Source: Seminavis robusta
Lineage: Eukaryota > Bacillariophyta > Bacillariophyceae > Naviculales > Naviculaceae
Assembly (NCBI GenBank): GCA_903772945.1
Contig: CAICTM010000040.1
Location: forward strand, 1 to 64,000
Length of the DNA stretch: 64,000 bases
Direction of reading: 5' to 3'
Shown here: positions 20,501-30,765 of the stretch, piece by piece
Position numbering within the stretch: the first letter of the stretch is position 1
How the letters are laid out: the number at the start of each line of letters is the position of its first letter
Notes under the pieces: model-generated
Databases searched by the model: none
What the model saw: the letters and a program-made list of their open reading frames with translations, nothing else
Told to the model about the DNA's origin: nothing
Program-made: the position numbers and the translations under genes

Positions 20501-22121
20501 CTTCTTCACCACTTAAAGGCGGAATACCGCCATGTGCTCGTTTCCTGGCAAAGTTTAAGGATAGCCGTTTCTTCTCGTGCTTGCGAAATACTGGAGGTGG
20601 CGGTGGGGGCGGTGGAGGTGGTGGAGGAGGAGGCGATGGCGATGAGGCATCCTTTGTCGGGTGGGGAGGTGGTCGAGCCCCTGTTGGCGTTCCGGTTTGT
20701 GGTGCTTCCAGTGGCTTGCTATTAGTATTGTTGTTGTTGTTTGCAGTAGTACCAATAACAGGTGTGGTTACTTCCTCTGGCGGCCTACTACGAGTACTAG
20801 TCGGCTCATCCTCAGGTTGCACGCTCTTGCCTCCAAAACTCATATTGATGGTCAACTGCTTGCGTTTGTTGGAGGACATGTTCATGATTTCATCCATTGG
20901 CGAATCCATAATTTCGTTGAGGGACGTCATACTGAACTCGTCCCGTGATGACATGTTATCAAAGGAATGAGACTCATCAAATCCCAAGGACGAGATTTCA
21001 CCCAGACCAGATCCCTCATCCGACGACGACAGATTGTAGTACGATGTAACCCCACTTTTGCTTTGCTGCAGTTGCAGTTGGTAGTTTTGCAGAATGGAAC
21101 GAGGATTGGCAACCGCTTTGGGTGCCATGGAAGAATCGTCCCGCACTTCTCCGAGATCGGGCAAAATGAACTCTAAATATTGCTTGGCCCGGAATACGTG
21201 TTCATCGGATGGGTCTCCTTCGTCATAGTCGTCCCCAGTGCTATAGTTGGTATCGTTCTGTAAAAGAATATTGTGAAAGCACTGCATGGCTGGATCCCCG
21301 GTCAACGCGACCGTATTGTTGGTCATGGTAGGAGTTTCAATCAAGGCGGCGATACTCTCGTTAATGACGGAATGGTGCATATCGCCAGTGCTATTGGTCA
21401 GGGCCGAAGCCGAAGCTGTGCTGGCAGCATTGGCAGGAAGTTTGACAGAAGGAACAAGCTGCGTCAATTTTGCGTCGGCAGCCCTGAAAGCTTCTTCTTC
21501 TCCCTTGACTTTGGCGTCCGTGAGCATGGCAAGAAGTTCCGGAGTCTTTTCTTGTTCAATCAAGAGACGTGCCTTTCCTGCTTCCGTAAAGGCGTCCATG
21601 GTCAAGCGATCTCGATTGACCACAGTGACATCCCAGTCCAAGGCGTGATCGAGCAACGCCCGTGCCTTGAGCGAGCGGTGTGCAGCTTGTCGATACCGTT
21701 CCATGAGAAGATCTCCATTAGTCGGTACCAACAAGACTTGTTGCACTCTTCGCCCGGGTTTCTGATTGTTGCTGCTTCTCGAGGACCGCTTGCTATGTTG
21801 ATCGTCTTGTTCATTATTATTATTGGTTTGCCTTGCCTTGTTGTTGTTGTTATTGTCACCGCCAGTGCCACCGCCACTGGATGCTTTTTGTTGTTGTTGC
21901 AGCTCTTCAATGAGCATGATCTCTTGTCCTTCCTCCACAATTTCTTCGTCGGCGGATTGCCGCTTTCGACTATTTTTGCGAAAGTCTCTTCGGGATCTGG
22001 ATCTTGACCTGGATTTAGATCCTCCTCGTCTGGACCGGCTCTTGGACCTCGATCGGGAGCGCCCCTTTTCTCGTTTCGACGAAGCGTCCTTGCGACGGCC
22101 ACGAACCACTTCTTCCGCCAT
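17553..22121 (-). CDS. large disordered, Ser/Arg/Lys/Pro-rich protein
   Basis: This is an uninterrupted frame of 1522 residues. Residues 1-55 are Arg/Ser-rich with many R-S and S-R pairs, as in splicing-factor tails. A Gln/Asn-rich region follows, then a predicted helical block (about residues 140-235) with the most globular composition. After that come acidic and Asn-rich stretches, two Pro tracts (one of 15 Pro near residue 510), many S-P and T-P sites and a long Lys/Ala/Pro-rich region. The C-terminal 200 residues have regular S-P-R and S-P-x motifs resembling proline-directed kinase sites. No catalytic domain is recognised. A structural, cytoskeletal or RNA-associated phosphoprotein is a guess. 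The absence of stops over 4.5 kb makes it a real gene. Confidence 0.85.
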   Translation of the reverse strand: MAEEVVRGRRKDASSKREKGRSRSRSKSRSRRGGSKSRSRSRSRRDFRKNSRKRQSADEEIVEEGQEIMLIEELQQQQKASSGGGTGGDNNNNNKARQTNNNNEQDDQHSKRSSRSSNNQKPGRRVQQVLLVPTNGDLLMERYRQAAHRSLKARALLDHALDWDVTVVNRDRLTMDAFTEAGKARLLIEQEKTPELLAMLTDAKVKGEEEAFRAADAKLTQLVPSVKLPANAASTASASALTNSTGDMHHSVINESIAALIETPTMTNNTVALTGDPAMQCFHNILLQNDTNYSTGDDYDEGDPSDEHVFRAKQYLEFILPDLGEVRDDSSMAPKAVANPRSILQNYQLQLQQSKSGVTSYYNLSSSDEGSGLGEISSLGFDESHSFDNMSSRDEFSMTSLNEIMDSPMDEIMNMSSNKRKQLTINMSFGGKSVQPEDEPTSTRSRPPEEVTTPVIGTTANNNNNTNSKPLEAPQTGTPTGARPPPHPTKDASSPSPPPPPPPPPPPPPPVFRKHEKKRLSLNFARKRAHGGIPPLSGEEGPGFLRRLRGKKMPHHRDHDDASTNRLRIIGPVLSDLSDTNSQNHNNGPAKTDNETTGDKGGNDDKGDDNNNNNQQQEEPKQQRTPLADAPGKIAANEPPPPPPPPAAAKKKKKSIENVIRAQNAEASRETTQPNLDVRVLQSHSMGSSDEGDADDRYTVMDDDDDDEEAIEPLTVFTPGSDASNFNEMRSRYSPIHQHTMEDAIKARASSDAFQMSFQNSPHGINNSTLDTSGINELVTVGSDIFQGVAAIPTSPRTAKTSPTGKSGQARTAVDIKITTSSSPQVAVVPMPPASPAAKSKSARLREIEDAKDTGSVASNSLSSILSGSSSKKGRSKRKSILGIFQKKETGGETSDGKAASDAAKSAVKSKTNGKTSDEKQGSNSAANKASNNSVVPKSLHSSLQACLKKTREEQKAKPFVRSSQASLKKSRDENKARGVRTPSPKKRAPGPTSEQGPVSSPSPNSKKHQHRRNTLPPQTKPGKPSPLQSASHGKSDEVQENIAENAIPEGIPMKRQSSLQMALQLTQDTVEVTAMETVRPNMASPTKASPMKQTHASPSPANKTTGTSTPMKSPPGGSKTNKPAQNMKSPGKGKAKAGKKKPKQAAQTKKETTLAKHGNNKASAAAKSQGKTKARGKTDPGRRLEKKELRSPNKESKKVKGTNHKASIGAQASSWVNSLSFNLKGRRKDQAKNPADSNKSPKAPVAVKPVAKSGTPKAVTPKAVTPKAAPGPGPAPAPALPPAPINENSPPPPMESKKDDKTSAPAALVSDLGKLLSVSSSAQQTISDISAITSNPLLPYPLVKQLEEQARIGTQEGVSVKEAAERSIIRSHTNALRRGLGTPLSSKENGAILSPRSPRFSNLTSPSSIGALRSPSVAHMQRAASTPASLRLHSPRALVMNNTAISTSPLHHGYGMNTISRSPSHHGYRPDADGLNARAKEVRDILGGLPEPVDLADSRSNSFLSRITQSTHRQDLDLPDP

Positions 22122-24109
22122 TGTGGTTTACCTCGGGCGGGGGGCTTCTTGTTGAATGAATTGAAGATATACCGTACTCAGTTAGCTTGTTAGTTTGTTG
22201 TCTTGTCTTGACTGCTACTGCTACCTATTGCGCCACTCCAGTTGCACTCTTGCTAGTGGCAACGCAAACCAAAGTCATGCAGTGGCAAGTCTCATCCAAG
22301 CTCTTGTCCATCTGGCGATGATGTCGTTCCCAGAAAAAATTGTGAACGGTAGATTTGGCACAAGCAGTTTACACCTCGCTGGTGAAAAGCATAAATCTAT
22401 GGGGAGAAGCCGCATCAAAGATATTAACAATATGGTATCTCAAACGTGGATACGAAAAGGCTGGCATCTAATTACACAACGAGAGGTGGCCGATCTTTCC
22501 ACAGCAACAAGATCGTGAGCGTCGCCGCCAAAAGCCACACTGATCACTGATCACCCCTCCCTCCTCCTCTGGCTTCTCCTAGCTACCAGGTACGATGTAG
22601 CGGTTCTCAGCACAGGACATCTTTCTCTAGAGGTACGAAGTAGTACGGTAGCTATCTACTTCGATTGAACACTATTTAGTCATCTCATACTGGTGATCGC
22701 AGTAGAGACAGAGATGTTAGGAAGTGAGGTTTGGTACTACACTTACGTTCAGTTTCGCAAGCTGCAGCTTAGACAATCGAGTTCTCTACTATAGAGAGTT
22801 GACGATCACTAGACTAATCAGCATACCAGTACGCACTCCTGCTTGAATTAAACCTTGGAAGAGGTCCATTATTCTAGCTAGAAGAAATCAAAAAGGACCA
22901 AGACTCCCAAGCAAACCAAGAACCAGCTCTATCCAACGATCCCTTGATTGGAAGAACAGGGCACTACACTACTACTCCACCATCTTCCGCCTTGCTGCAA
23001 CCGCATCCACCGCAAATCTGGAGCGGGTTTTTGTGCCTCAGAAGAAGACAAAGACGATGAGACGGTGAGATCAGAGCCCGCTTGGCTCGACTCGAGGACG
23101 ACTCGACGGACTCAGCTTGCATACAAACTCTCAGCTCTCAGCTCTCATCAGCTCCTGCTCAGCTCCAAGCTCCAAAAGAGAGGGGCCAGAGAACCGAGAT
23201 CCGAGATATTATGGGATGAACTCGCTGTCCTGTGTGCATGTGTCGACACTGGCTCATTGTTTTGTTTCTACCATTCGGCAGGTACCGGTACCAGTTGCCA
23301 AAACAGAAGGTGATCAAGCGACAAGCAAGAAGGGGAACGGAAGAGCAGAAGGGCCAGCTTACCCATAATTATTCACATTCCCTGCTGCTACTTCCGACAT
23401 TCAGACATTCAAACGCTTTGCAATTAGATATGTGCATCCTTAATGTACTGTAACAAGGTACTGAGGGCTGAAAGCTCTTAATGACCCATCCACGTCAGAG
23501 CAGGATGACATTAAATAGTTCGACTCGTCTTTAACTCTCTGCAATGACCTTTGCTCTGTCTTCTGCTCTTCGCACATTAAATATTTAGACCCGTCGTTAA
23601 AGCTCTGTAATGACCCTTCCACCGCCTACGAACCGTAGATTGTGTCGATTTGGAACTGACACTTTCCGAATTGGGCAGTTAATTCGATTTCACGAACGTA
23701 CGAACAGTATTTTGGCTGGATAGTGGATAGGACCGGTCCTGAGTATTAAAATAAGAATACAAGAACCAATCTTTACGTAGTACTAGTTAGTAAACCATGT
23801 CCCACAATCTACTATCTACTACTGTAATAGAACTCCGTATGCATGGATCATGGATGCATACATGTAATCGGTAAACTGTGTAAAGTGATTACTGCCAGTT
23901 CACGTCATCCTACCTTTTACAGCTGTTCCAAGATTCTCCTTACAGTCCTCTGAATCGCGCCTGTCTTCTGCAAGTCCGGCACTTTCTCATCACTTCCAAG
24001 GTTTAAAGCTGCAACGAAGCAACACAAAACTTACCCGTTCGACAAACGATTGATTGATTAGAAGGGTATACTAGTATATACGACTGTACTTCCAACACTA
24101 CCAGCCTTC
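22122..24109. other. spacer, no gene seen
   Basis: Nearly 2 kb between divergent genes without a supported gene. Short frames near 22948-23450 lack motifs. Near 23470-23630 the segment TCTGTAATGACCCTTCCACC and relatives occur three times with divergence. Promoters for both flanking genes are expected here but no element is defined. Confidence 0.4.
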
Positions 24110-26131
24110 ATGACAATGTTATCTTCGTTGGGGTATTCCAAACCACCAGCCACCAATCGACGCAAGTCCGCATCCGATGCCTTGGATATGAGCAAGGGTG
24201 TCAAGTCTCGCACGTTATCGTTGGGGGGAAGCTACAACTATCGAACTCGCGTCAAGGCCGATCAAGAACCCTTTAGCGTCAATCTCAAGGTGTTTGATCG
24301 ACAAATTCAAACTCTCCGGGAAGTTTGTAGAGATGATGTGGATCAGATCTTTCAGGAACAAGTGTGGGGCGCCATTCGCGGGGAGTTGCAAAAGATCCAC
24401 GATTCTCATTCGAAGCATCAACCGTATCAGCAGCCTCTGTTGGACGAGACCACCGTCACCAGGCGTGTCCGGGATGCGGACTATATTCGAAAGTTGGAGA
24501 GGACGATTCGCTCCTTGCTGCTGCCGTTGAATGCTCTGGCTTGGGCCGAAAAGTTACAGGTCCATCCTGATGTCATCTTGACAGAATTCCTCTATGCCGC
24601 TGCCTCTGGGATTGTGGAAATGTGGTGGGGACCGGAATGCAATGGCTGCGGGGGCGCCACGGTCAAAGAAAGTTCCTTGCAAGATATTGCCATGGAACAA
24701 ACCTGCCAAAACTGCGGCTGGCTCAATCAGACCAAAACACTCGATGAAATAAAAGTGCAGTTTGTGCTTCACGAAGATATCCTCTATTTGCCCAATCTAC
24801 TATTTGATTTCCCGGATCAGACAGATGCACCCAAAATGTCCAAATTCTGTTTTGGACTCTATGCTCCACCGACTACCAATGGTACCAAGTGGGCTTATGA
24901 TTTTGGATTGGAGGAGGAGGAGGAGGAGGAAGCAAAAGAAGAAAAGGAGGATCCCATTCACATGCCATCCAAACCTGCTCTCCAACCAGGGCGATATCGC
25001 TTTCATTGCTCCTATTCCCGAGTCAACGCCGACATTGTCGTGGAACGACAAGCCACAACACATGATGAAACCATTGAATTCAATTTTATCGCCACAGAAC
25101 AGACTTGTCCAGCCCGATACGGATTGCCTCGAACGGTATCCTATTTAGAACACGGCAAAGTCTCTCTCCAGCTTTTGGCCGATGTGGCCAGTGTCATGAA
25201 CCCCTTGGTGTTTTACAACTTGACCCAAGAGGACGAAACCATCTTTTTCCACAAAGACAATGCTCCCTACATCACTGCCACTCAATGTCTCCATCTGGCA
25301 TGTTTTGGACGACTATTTGGAAAACAAGTCGTCTGCGATGCCTGCCAATTTGTCATTCAGCGAGTCACTCTGGTCTTTACCGATGTGGTCTCGTCCACCC
25401 AACTATATTCTGATGCGGGAGATGGACTAGCCTTGAACTGTGTCAAGGAACACTTTCAAGTGTTGTTCCAAGCATTCACAAAGCGAGGACGAATCGTCAA
25501 GACCATTGGAGATGCCGTCATGGGGGCGTTTACGTCACCCAAAGCAGCCTTGTTGGCTACAGCACAAGCCCTGGACGAGATGCAGCACGTCAAGAGGCCT
25601 TGTGGTGGCATTCTACAAATTCGAATTGGAGTGCATTCGGGGCCGGCTCTCATGGTCTCCCTCAATGGGACCAATGACTATTTTGGTTCCACTGTCAATA
25701 TTGCGGCTCGTGTGGAAAGCCAAGCACACGGTGGAGAAGTGTTGGTCTCACAAGCAGTCTTGGAAGACCCTATGGCCAACGAATTGTTTGAAGAATTGGC
25801 CGAGGAAGGTAGGTTTACGCGACAAGTTTCCTTGGAGCTCAAAGGGGTCGATGGCCTGGTGATCGCCATGGGTTTTGGTCCCAAGAGAGATTCAGAATCA
25901 AGTTCCTCGACTAGCAGCACTGCTAGTATGAGCAGTCATGTCGTGGAGAATGGTAATGAAGACACGGCAACGGTCATGCTTAAATCACGGGGAGTTGGAG
26001 GGTCCAGAAAAGAAGCTATGCAGCAAGCATCGAAGCAGCTGCAGCCAGCAAAGGCCAAATCATCAAGAAAGCAGATAGGCGGATTGTCACAACGAAGGTC
26101 TGAGAAAGAAAATGGCGAGGTTTGGGTGTAG
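24110..26131 (+). CDS. class III nucleotidyl cyclase with DUF5939-like N-terminal domain
   Basis: The protein has 673 residues. The first part (about residues 50-400) resembles DUF5939, a domain found fused to adenylate cyclases, and includes a four-Cys zinc-ribbon-like segment (C-N-G-C and C-Q-N-C about 30 residues apart). Residues 418-600 form a class III cyclase catalytic domain. Asp425 (F-T-D-V-V-S-S-T) and Asp468 (I-G-D-A-V-M-G-A-F) are the two metal-binding aspartates, 43 residues apart as usual, and N-I-A-A-R-V-E supplies the transition-state Asn and Arg. It should make a cyclic nucleotide; the sequence context favours adenylate over guanylate cyclase, without certainty. There is no membrane segment, so it is likely soluble. 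The Ser/Lys-rich C-terminal tail is low-complexity. No introns. Confidence 0.87.
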   Translation: MTMLSSLGYSKPPATNRRKSASDALDMSKGVKSRTLSLGGSYNYRTRVKADQEPFSVNLKVFDRQIQTLREVCRDDVDQIFQEQVWGAIRGELQKIHDSHSKHQPYQQPLLDETTVTRRVRDADYIRKLERTIRSLLLPLNALAWAEKLQVHPDVILTEFLYAAASGIVEMWWGPECNGCGGATVKESSLQDIAMEQTCQNCGWLNQTKTLDEIKVQFVLHEDILYLPNLLFDFPDQTDAPKMSKFCFGLYAPPTTNGTKWAYDFGLEEEEEEEAKEEKEDPIHMPSKPALQPGRYRFHCSYSRVNADIVVERQATTHDETIEFNFIATEQTCPARYGLPRTVSYLEHGKVSLQLLADVASVMNPLVFYNLTQEDETIFFHKDNAPYITATQCLHLACFGRLFGKQVVCDACQFVIQRVTLVFTDVVSSTQLYSDAGDGLALNCVKEHFQVLFQAFTKRGRIVKTIGDAVMGAFTSPKAALLATAQALDEMQHVKRPCGGILQIRIGVHSGPALMVSLNGTNDYFGSTVNIAARVESQAHGGEVLVSQAVLEDPMANELFEELAEEGRFTRQVSLELKGVDGLVIAMGFGPKRDSESSSSTSSTASMSSHVVENGNEDTATVMLKSRGVGGSRKEAMQQASKQLQPAKAKSSRKQIGGLSQRRSEKENGEVWV

Positions 26132-26290
26132 AAGGAGCAAACCTTCCTGGGGTCAACTTTTCAAAGGCAGGTGTGATCAGAGTGCGGGCGTTAGGGCTTC
26201 CCAATGTTGCATAGTACATACATTTAGAACTTCATTTGACATATGTTTATTCGAATCTTCAATCCCAGCCACAACGTAATCTAGTGGGAA
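26132..26290. other. 3' flank of the cyclase gene
   Basis: Short non-coding stretch before the repeat block; nothing recognised. Confidence 0.3.
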
Positions 26291-27040
26291 GGATAATCAC
26301 AAGCTCCTAGTGGAGGCTAGCCAAGATTCAAGTCCAGGGGTCATTGCCAAAAGGAGAGCCAAACCAGGGAGACCAAGGATGAGAAAATCCCAACACTAGC
26401 TCCTAGTGGAGGCTAGCCAAGATTCAAGTCCAGGGGTCATTCAAGTCCAGGGGTCATGGAGCACAGCCAGGGAGAATGCCAAAAGGTGCAGGGAGATTGC
26501 CAAAAGGAGCAGTCAAACCAGGGAGACCAAGGATGAGAAAATCCCATTTGGAGCACAGCCAGGGAGAATGCCAAAGGAGCCAGGGAGATGGAGCACAGCC
26601 AGGGAGAATGCCAAAGGAGCCAAGGAGATCAGGCAGCCAGGAACAGGGACAAGTCCAACCAACCACCAACAGGGACCTTGCAAAAAGGAGCAGGGCCAAG
26701 AGGGGGCCAAGAGGGAGCCAAACAGGATCAGGCAGCCCAGGAAAGGGACACAGGATCAGGCAGTAGGGCAGAAGAAAGGGCAAAGTATGCCAAAAGGAGC
26801 AGCCAAACCAGGGAGACCAAGGATGCGAAAATCCCAATCACTAGCTCCTAGTGGAGGCAAGCCAAGATTCAAGTCCAGGGGTCAGGAGCACATCAGCCAG
26901 GGAGAATTCAAGTCCAGGGGTCAGGAGCACAGCAGCCAGGGAGAATGCCAAAGGAGCCAGGGAGATTGCCAGAAGGAGTGGAATGATGATGCTGGTGGGT
27001 TGGCTGGTGTTGGTTGATGACAATGTGGATTCTGGCATGA
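26290..27040. repeat. purine-rich nested repeat block
   Basis: A unit of CTCCTAGTGGAGG, then AGCCAAGATTCAAGTCCAGG, then a variable AG-rich stretch and ACCAGGGAGACCAAGGATG occurs three times, at about 26304, 26399 and 26843. Inside it, AGCACAGCCAGGGAGAATGC and CAAAAGGAGC are repeated many times. CTCCTAGTGGAG is a perfect-stem small hairpin (CTCC/GGAG). The strand shown is strongly A+G rich. A 203-codon open frame (26406-27017) is made entirely of these repeats and I do not call it a gene. Confidence 0.8.
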
Positions 27041-27049
27041 CATTATCAA

Positions 27050-27500
27050 GCGACCAGCATTGCTCTGCTCAGATATAAAAATGAGGATGAGACTGTGGTC
27101 TACGGTTCTGGCATGGCATCACGGGAAGCAAGGCACCGCCAATTTGGTTGGTGAAGCTGAGGGCGTAGGGTTGGTAGGTGGGAGCTCGAGCCAAGGTCTG
27201 TGTGTACCGGTAGGATATTTGTTGGTGGGGCTGACTGTAGGGGTTGGTTGGCAATGAGGATTCTGGCATGACATTATGGGAAGGAAGGAACCACCAGAGA
27301 CAGTGAGCAGCACAGGGGACCATCAAGCGACCAGCATTCTCTGCTCAGATATAAAAATGAGGATGAGAAGGAACCACCAAGAGACAGTGAGCAGCACAGG
27401 GGACCATCAAGCGACCAGCATTGCTCTGCTCAGATATAAAAATGAGGATGAGACTGTGGTCTACGGTTCTGGCATGAGATCACGGGAAGGAAGGCTGGTG
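27050..27500. repeat. second repeat family, three units
   Basis: Three copies of AGCGACCAGCATTGCTCTGC and TCAGATATAAAAATGAGGATG begin at about 27049, 27326 and 27409. Two are followed by ACTGTGGTCTACGGTTCTGG and one by a GGAACCACCA-GAGACAGTGAGCAG segment that itself occurs at 27287, 27370 and, partly, 27815. GGTTGGCTGGTG segments link it to the preceding block. Confidence 0.8.
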
Positions 27501-28060
27501 GGTTGGCTGGTGATGATTGATGACAATGAGGATGATGACATGACGGGAAAAGAATCAGTCAATCTTGATGATGATGATGATGATGGCAATGTTGATACCA
27601 GTACTGATGGCATTGGATGATGGCATGGGGTTGGGAGTAACAAGCCAAGCTTGATGTCGGCGACGGCAATGATGATGATGATGATGGCGATCAAGCTGAG
27701 CGTGCTTGAATGAGACGTAAGATACTGAAGATGATGATGGTGATGTCGTCGACATGTGAAAGGTAGCAGCCAAACTTGCTGGCATCACGGGAAGGAACCG
27801 CCAACACGCCAAGAAACAGTGAGCAGCACAGGGGCACCATCAGATGGTCTACTGGCCTGGTATGACACACGGGAAGGAACCACCGACTGACTGACCGACC
27901 GGCGGTAGAATGGGCATTGTTGGACAGGAAAGCGGGTGGGAATCTGGATGGCATCATGGTGATCGACTCGACTTGACGTGATAATGGATGGTTCTGGGCT
28001 CAAATGGAATGGTAGCATCGGCCGACAAGCAAGATGGATGGATGGATTCGTGATGATTGT
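27500..28060. other. low-complexity ATG/GAT-rich spacer
   Basis: Runs of GATGATGATG at 27566 and 27673 and scattered remnants of the neighbouring repeat families. No gene seen. Confidence 0.5.
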
Positions 28061-28064
28061 ACTG

Positions 28065-28245
28065 GGCTCGAGCAGCCGCAAGAGCACGGGGGAAGGTGTC
28101 ATGGTCATGGAAGGATGGATGGATTGTCGAAGGAGAAGTACGGTAGAAGAATGGAGCAGCCGCAAGAGCACGGGGAAAGGCGTCATGGTCATGGAAGGAT
28201 GGATGGATGGATTGTCGAAGAAGAAGTACGGTAGAAGTTGTTGTG
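28065..28245. repeat. 86-nt tandem duplication
   Basis: The segment GAGCAGCCGCAAGAGCACGG, followed by GTCATGGTCATGGAAGGATG and GTCGAAGGAGAAGTACGG, is present twice in tandem, starting at about 28070 and 28156. The second copy has an extra GGAT. Confidence 0.85.
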
Positions 28246-29054
28246 TCGAAGAGGCATAGCTTTGTTTGTTTTGTTTGTTGGATTATCCATTTTGTGAGGT
28301 TGTGTCAGAAGATAGAAGAAATGGCAAACTTTTCGTCTTGGTTTCTGTTCCGCGAAAAGCTTTTGAAGATCAAACGTTTTGATTTCAAATCAAACTTGCA
28401 AGGCCTGTACGTAAGCGATGTGATTGGCTCCTCGATGATTGTTTCGCATTCTTGCTTCTGTTCAGCAATAGCTTTTGAAATCAAAATCAAAAACCATGGT
28501 TGCGAAACTCATCGTCAACGCAATTGAAATTGGCAGAGTTTTTGAAACCGCCGTTTCATTTTCTAAAATAAGTTTGATTTTGATTTCGAATGATCAAGCG
28601 CCAAAATGGTCGTCGTTTCCTTGTTTCTTTCTTTGTGGTTTCAAAGCATCATTTTAAAACTACATACCACGTGTATCAAACATAAAAGAAGGGTTTGGTT
28701 GGTTTTGAAAGAGTTTGGAAGGGGTCGTTTCATTTTGATTTCGAATGAGCGCCATGGTCGTCGTTTCTACTTCAAGCTTTCAAAGGATTTTCAAAATTTC
28801 CACGTGGAACACAGATGTCATTCACGGGTGTCATCCTTCAATCACGGATACTGACGAAAGATTCATTCCGTCTGGCCGTCTCCATCCCCAACCTCCCTCC
28901 AAACCACGAAACGTGAAGCTTTTCGCTCCTCATTTTTTCTTGTCACCACCAACAATCTCACAGTGTTGCTTGCTACCGTACCCCCACCATTCCAACAAAG
29001 GCAATCCAGTATCTAACCAACCAACTATCTAACTATCTAACTAGCTAACCAACC
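28246..29054. other. AT-rich spacer upstream of deoxyhypusine synthase
   Basis: Contains diverged short duplications (for example TTTTGATTTCGAATGA at about 28575 and 28735, each followed by ATGGTCGTCGTTTC). The last 40 bases before the start codon are a CTAACTAT/ACCAACCA-type leader. No gene seen. Confidence 0.45.
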
Positions 29055-30480
29055 ATGTCTACGAGCAACAAGGAACCGATTGCATCGTCCGGAGCCCTCC
29101 TGGAGGGGGATACTGTGGACCGGACCATTCTGAAAGCCGCTCCGTTGGCCAAGGACAACCCGGTCAGTGCCAATCCGCACATTCCGTCCGTCTCGGCGTC
29201 GGCCGTACTCGGCGAGAGTTCGACCATGCCGGAAGGATCCACGCAATGTCGAGGATTTGATTTTAATAGCACGCTCAACAACACGAGTAAGGATGTATTG
29301 GAGGGACTCTTGAAAGCATTCACCACCACGGGATTTCAAGCGTCCAACGTGGGACTCGCCGTGGAACAAATTCGTCGGATGCGCCAATGGCGCTTGAGCG
29401 ATACGGAATGGAAAGAAGGAGACGATGAAGCTCTCAAGCCAATAGAAGTTCGACAACGGATTCGGGCCCGTATTTTTCTCGGTTACACATCGAATCAAAT
29501 ATCGTGTGGCCAACGCGAAGTTATTAAATTCTTGGTCCAGCATAAAATGGTCGATGTCCTCGTCACCACGGCAGGAGGGATTGAAGAAGATATCATCAAA
29601 TGCTTTGAACCCACATTCATGGGAGATTTCAAATTGAATGGACGGGAGTTGAGGAAAAAGGGAATTAATCGAATTGGAAATTTGTTGGTAAGAAATACAC
29701 ACAAGACACTGTACTTTTTGGAGGGTCTAAAACTCATTTCTTGATCCATTCATTCATTAGGTCCCCAACAAGAACTATTGTGACTTTGAAGACTGGATGT
29801 CCCCTCTCATTGACAGTATGCACGATTACCAGGACCAACAATGGAAGGAATGGGCTCAAAAGAAGCAATCAGCCAATAACAATGGCGACGATGATGACGA
29901 CAATACACCACCGTTTGTTTGGACACCTTCCAAAGTCATTCGCAAAATGGGGCTCGCCATAAACAATCCCGACAGTGTCCTCTATTGGGCGGCCAAACAC
30001 AACATTCCCGTATTTTCACCCGCACTGACCGATGGATCGGTCGGAGACATGCTCTACTTTCATTCCTACAAACGACCCGGATTTATTCTGGATACCAATC
30101 ACGATATTCGTGCCATGAACGATTTGGCCGTACAGAGTCATCATACGGGCATGATTATTCTCGGCGGCGGATTGGTCAAACATCACATTTGCAATGCCAA
30201 TTTGATGCGCAATGGGGCCAATTTCGCAGTGTTTATCAATACCGGACAAGAATACGATGGCAGTGACAGTGGCGCATCGCCCGATGAAGCACTCAGTTGG
30301 GGCAAAATTGCCATTACGGCACAACCCGTCAAGGTGTGCTGCGATGCATCCATTGCCTTTCCACTCATTGTCAGTCAAACGTTTGCCAAGAATGTCGACG
30401 AATGGAAGGAGCAGACCAAAGATACCGTCTGTTGGATTGATGATTTGGATTCGACAACATCCACTACAACTACATCGTAA
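29055..30480 (+). CDS. DHS: deoxyhypusine synthase
   Basis: This enzyme transfers the butylamine group of spermidine, using NAD, to one lysine of translation factor eIF5A, the first step of hypusine synthesis in the cytosol. Exon 1 is 29055-29687 (donor TTG|GTAAGA) and exon 2 is 29761-30480 (acceptor ATTAG|GTC); the intron is 73 nt, phase 0, total 450 residues. Family hallmarks are T-T-A-G-G-I-E-E-D (NAD binding), [20 protein letters not shown], and [16 protein letters not shown] with the catalytic Lys at residue 393. An Asn/Asp-rich insertion (residues about 240-255) and a Thr-rich tail are lineage-specific. The N-terminal 60 residues are longer than in animals and do not look like a targeting signal. 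Confidence 0.95.
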
Positions 30481-30765
30481 TTTGTTATTACTAAATCAAA
30501 GGGTGGCTTGTCGGGATCATGAAATCGATAGTCACCAAAAGGAACCGAGGGCAAGAGAAAGAATCCTCGACGCCGTGATAGACACAGAAACCGTACTAGA
30601 CCATGGGATTCTTTTGATTCTCTTCTACTAGCTAGTATTTTAAAAAACAAATTTTGACTAACGGCGACCCAGACTACAGAACTTTTGGTAGGAATCTGTG
30701 GGTTCCGCGTGTGCCTTCCAGCCACACAAAAGCACAGCTCGTGGATTGTGGCTCTTCTACCTGGA

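Noticed and set aside
26406-27017. Open frame of 203 codons in the purine-rich repeat block
   Set aside because: Every part consists of the repeat units, composition follows the DNA repeat, other frames are also open, and there is no start context or domain.
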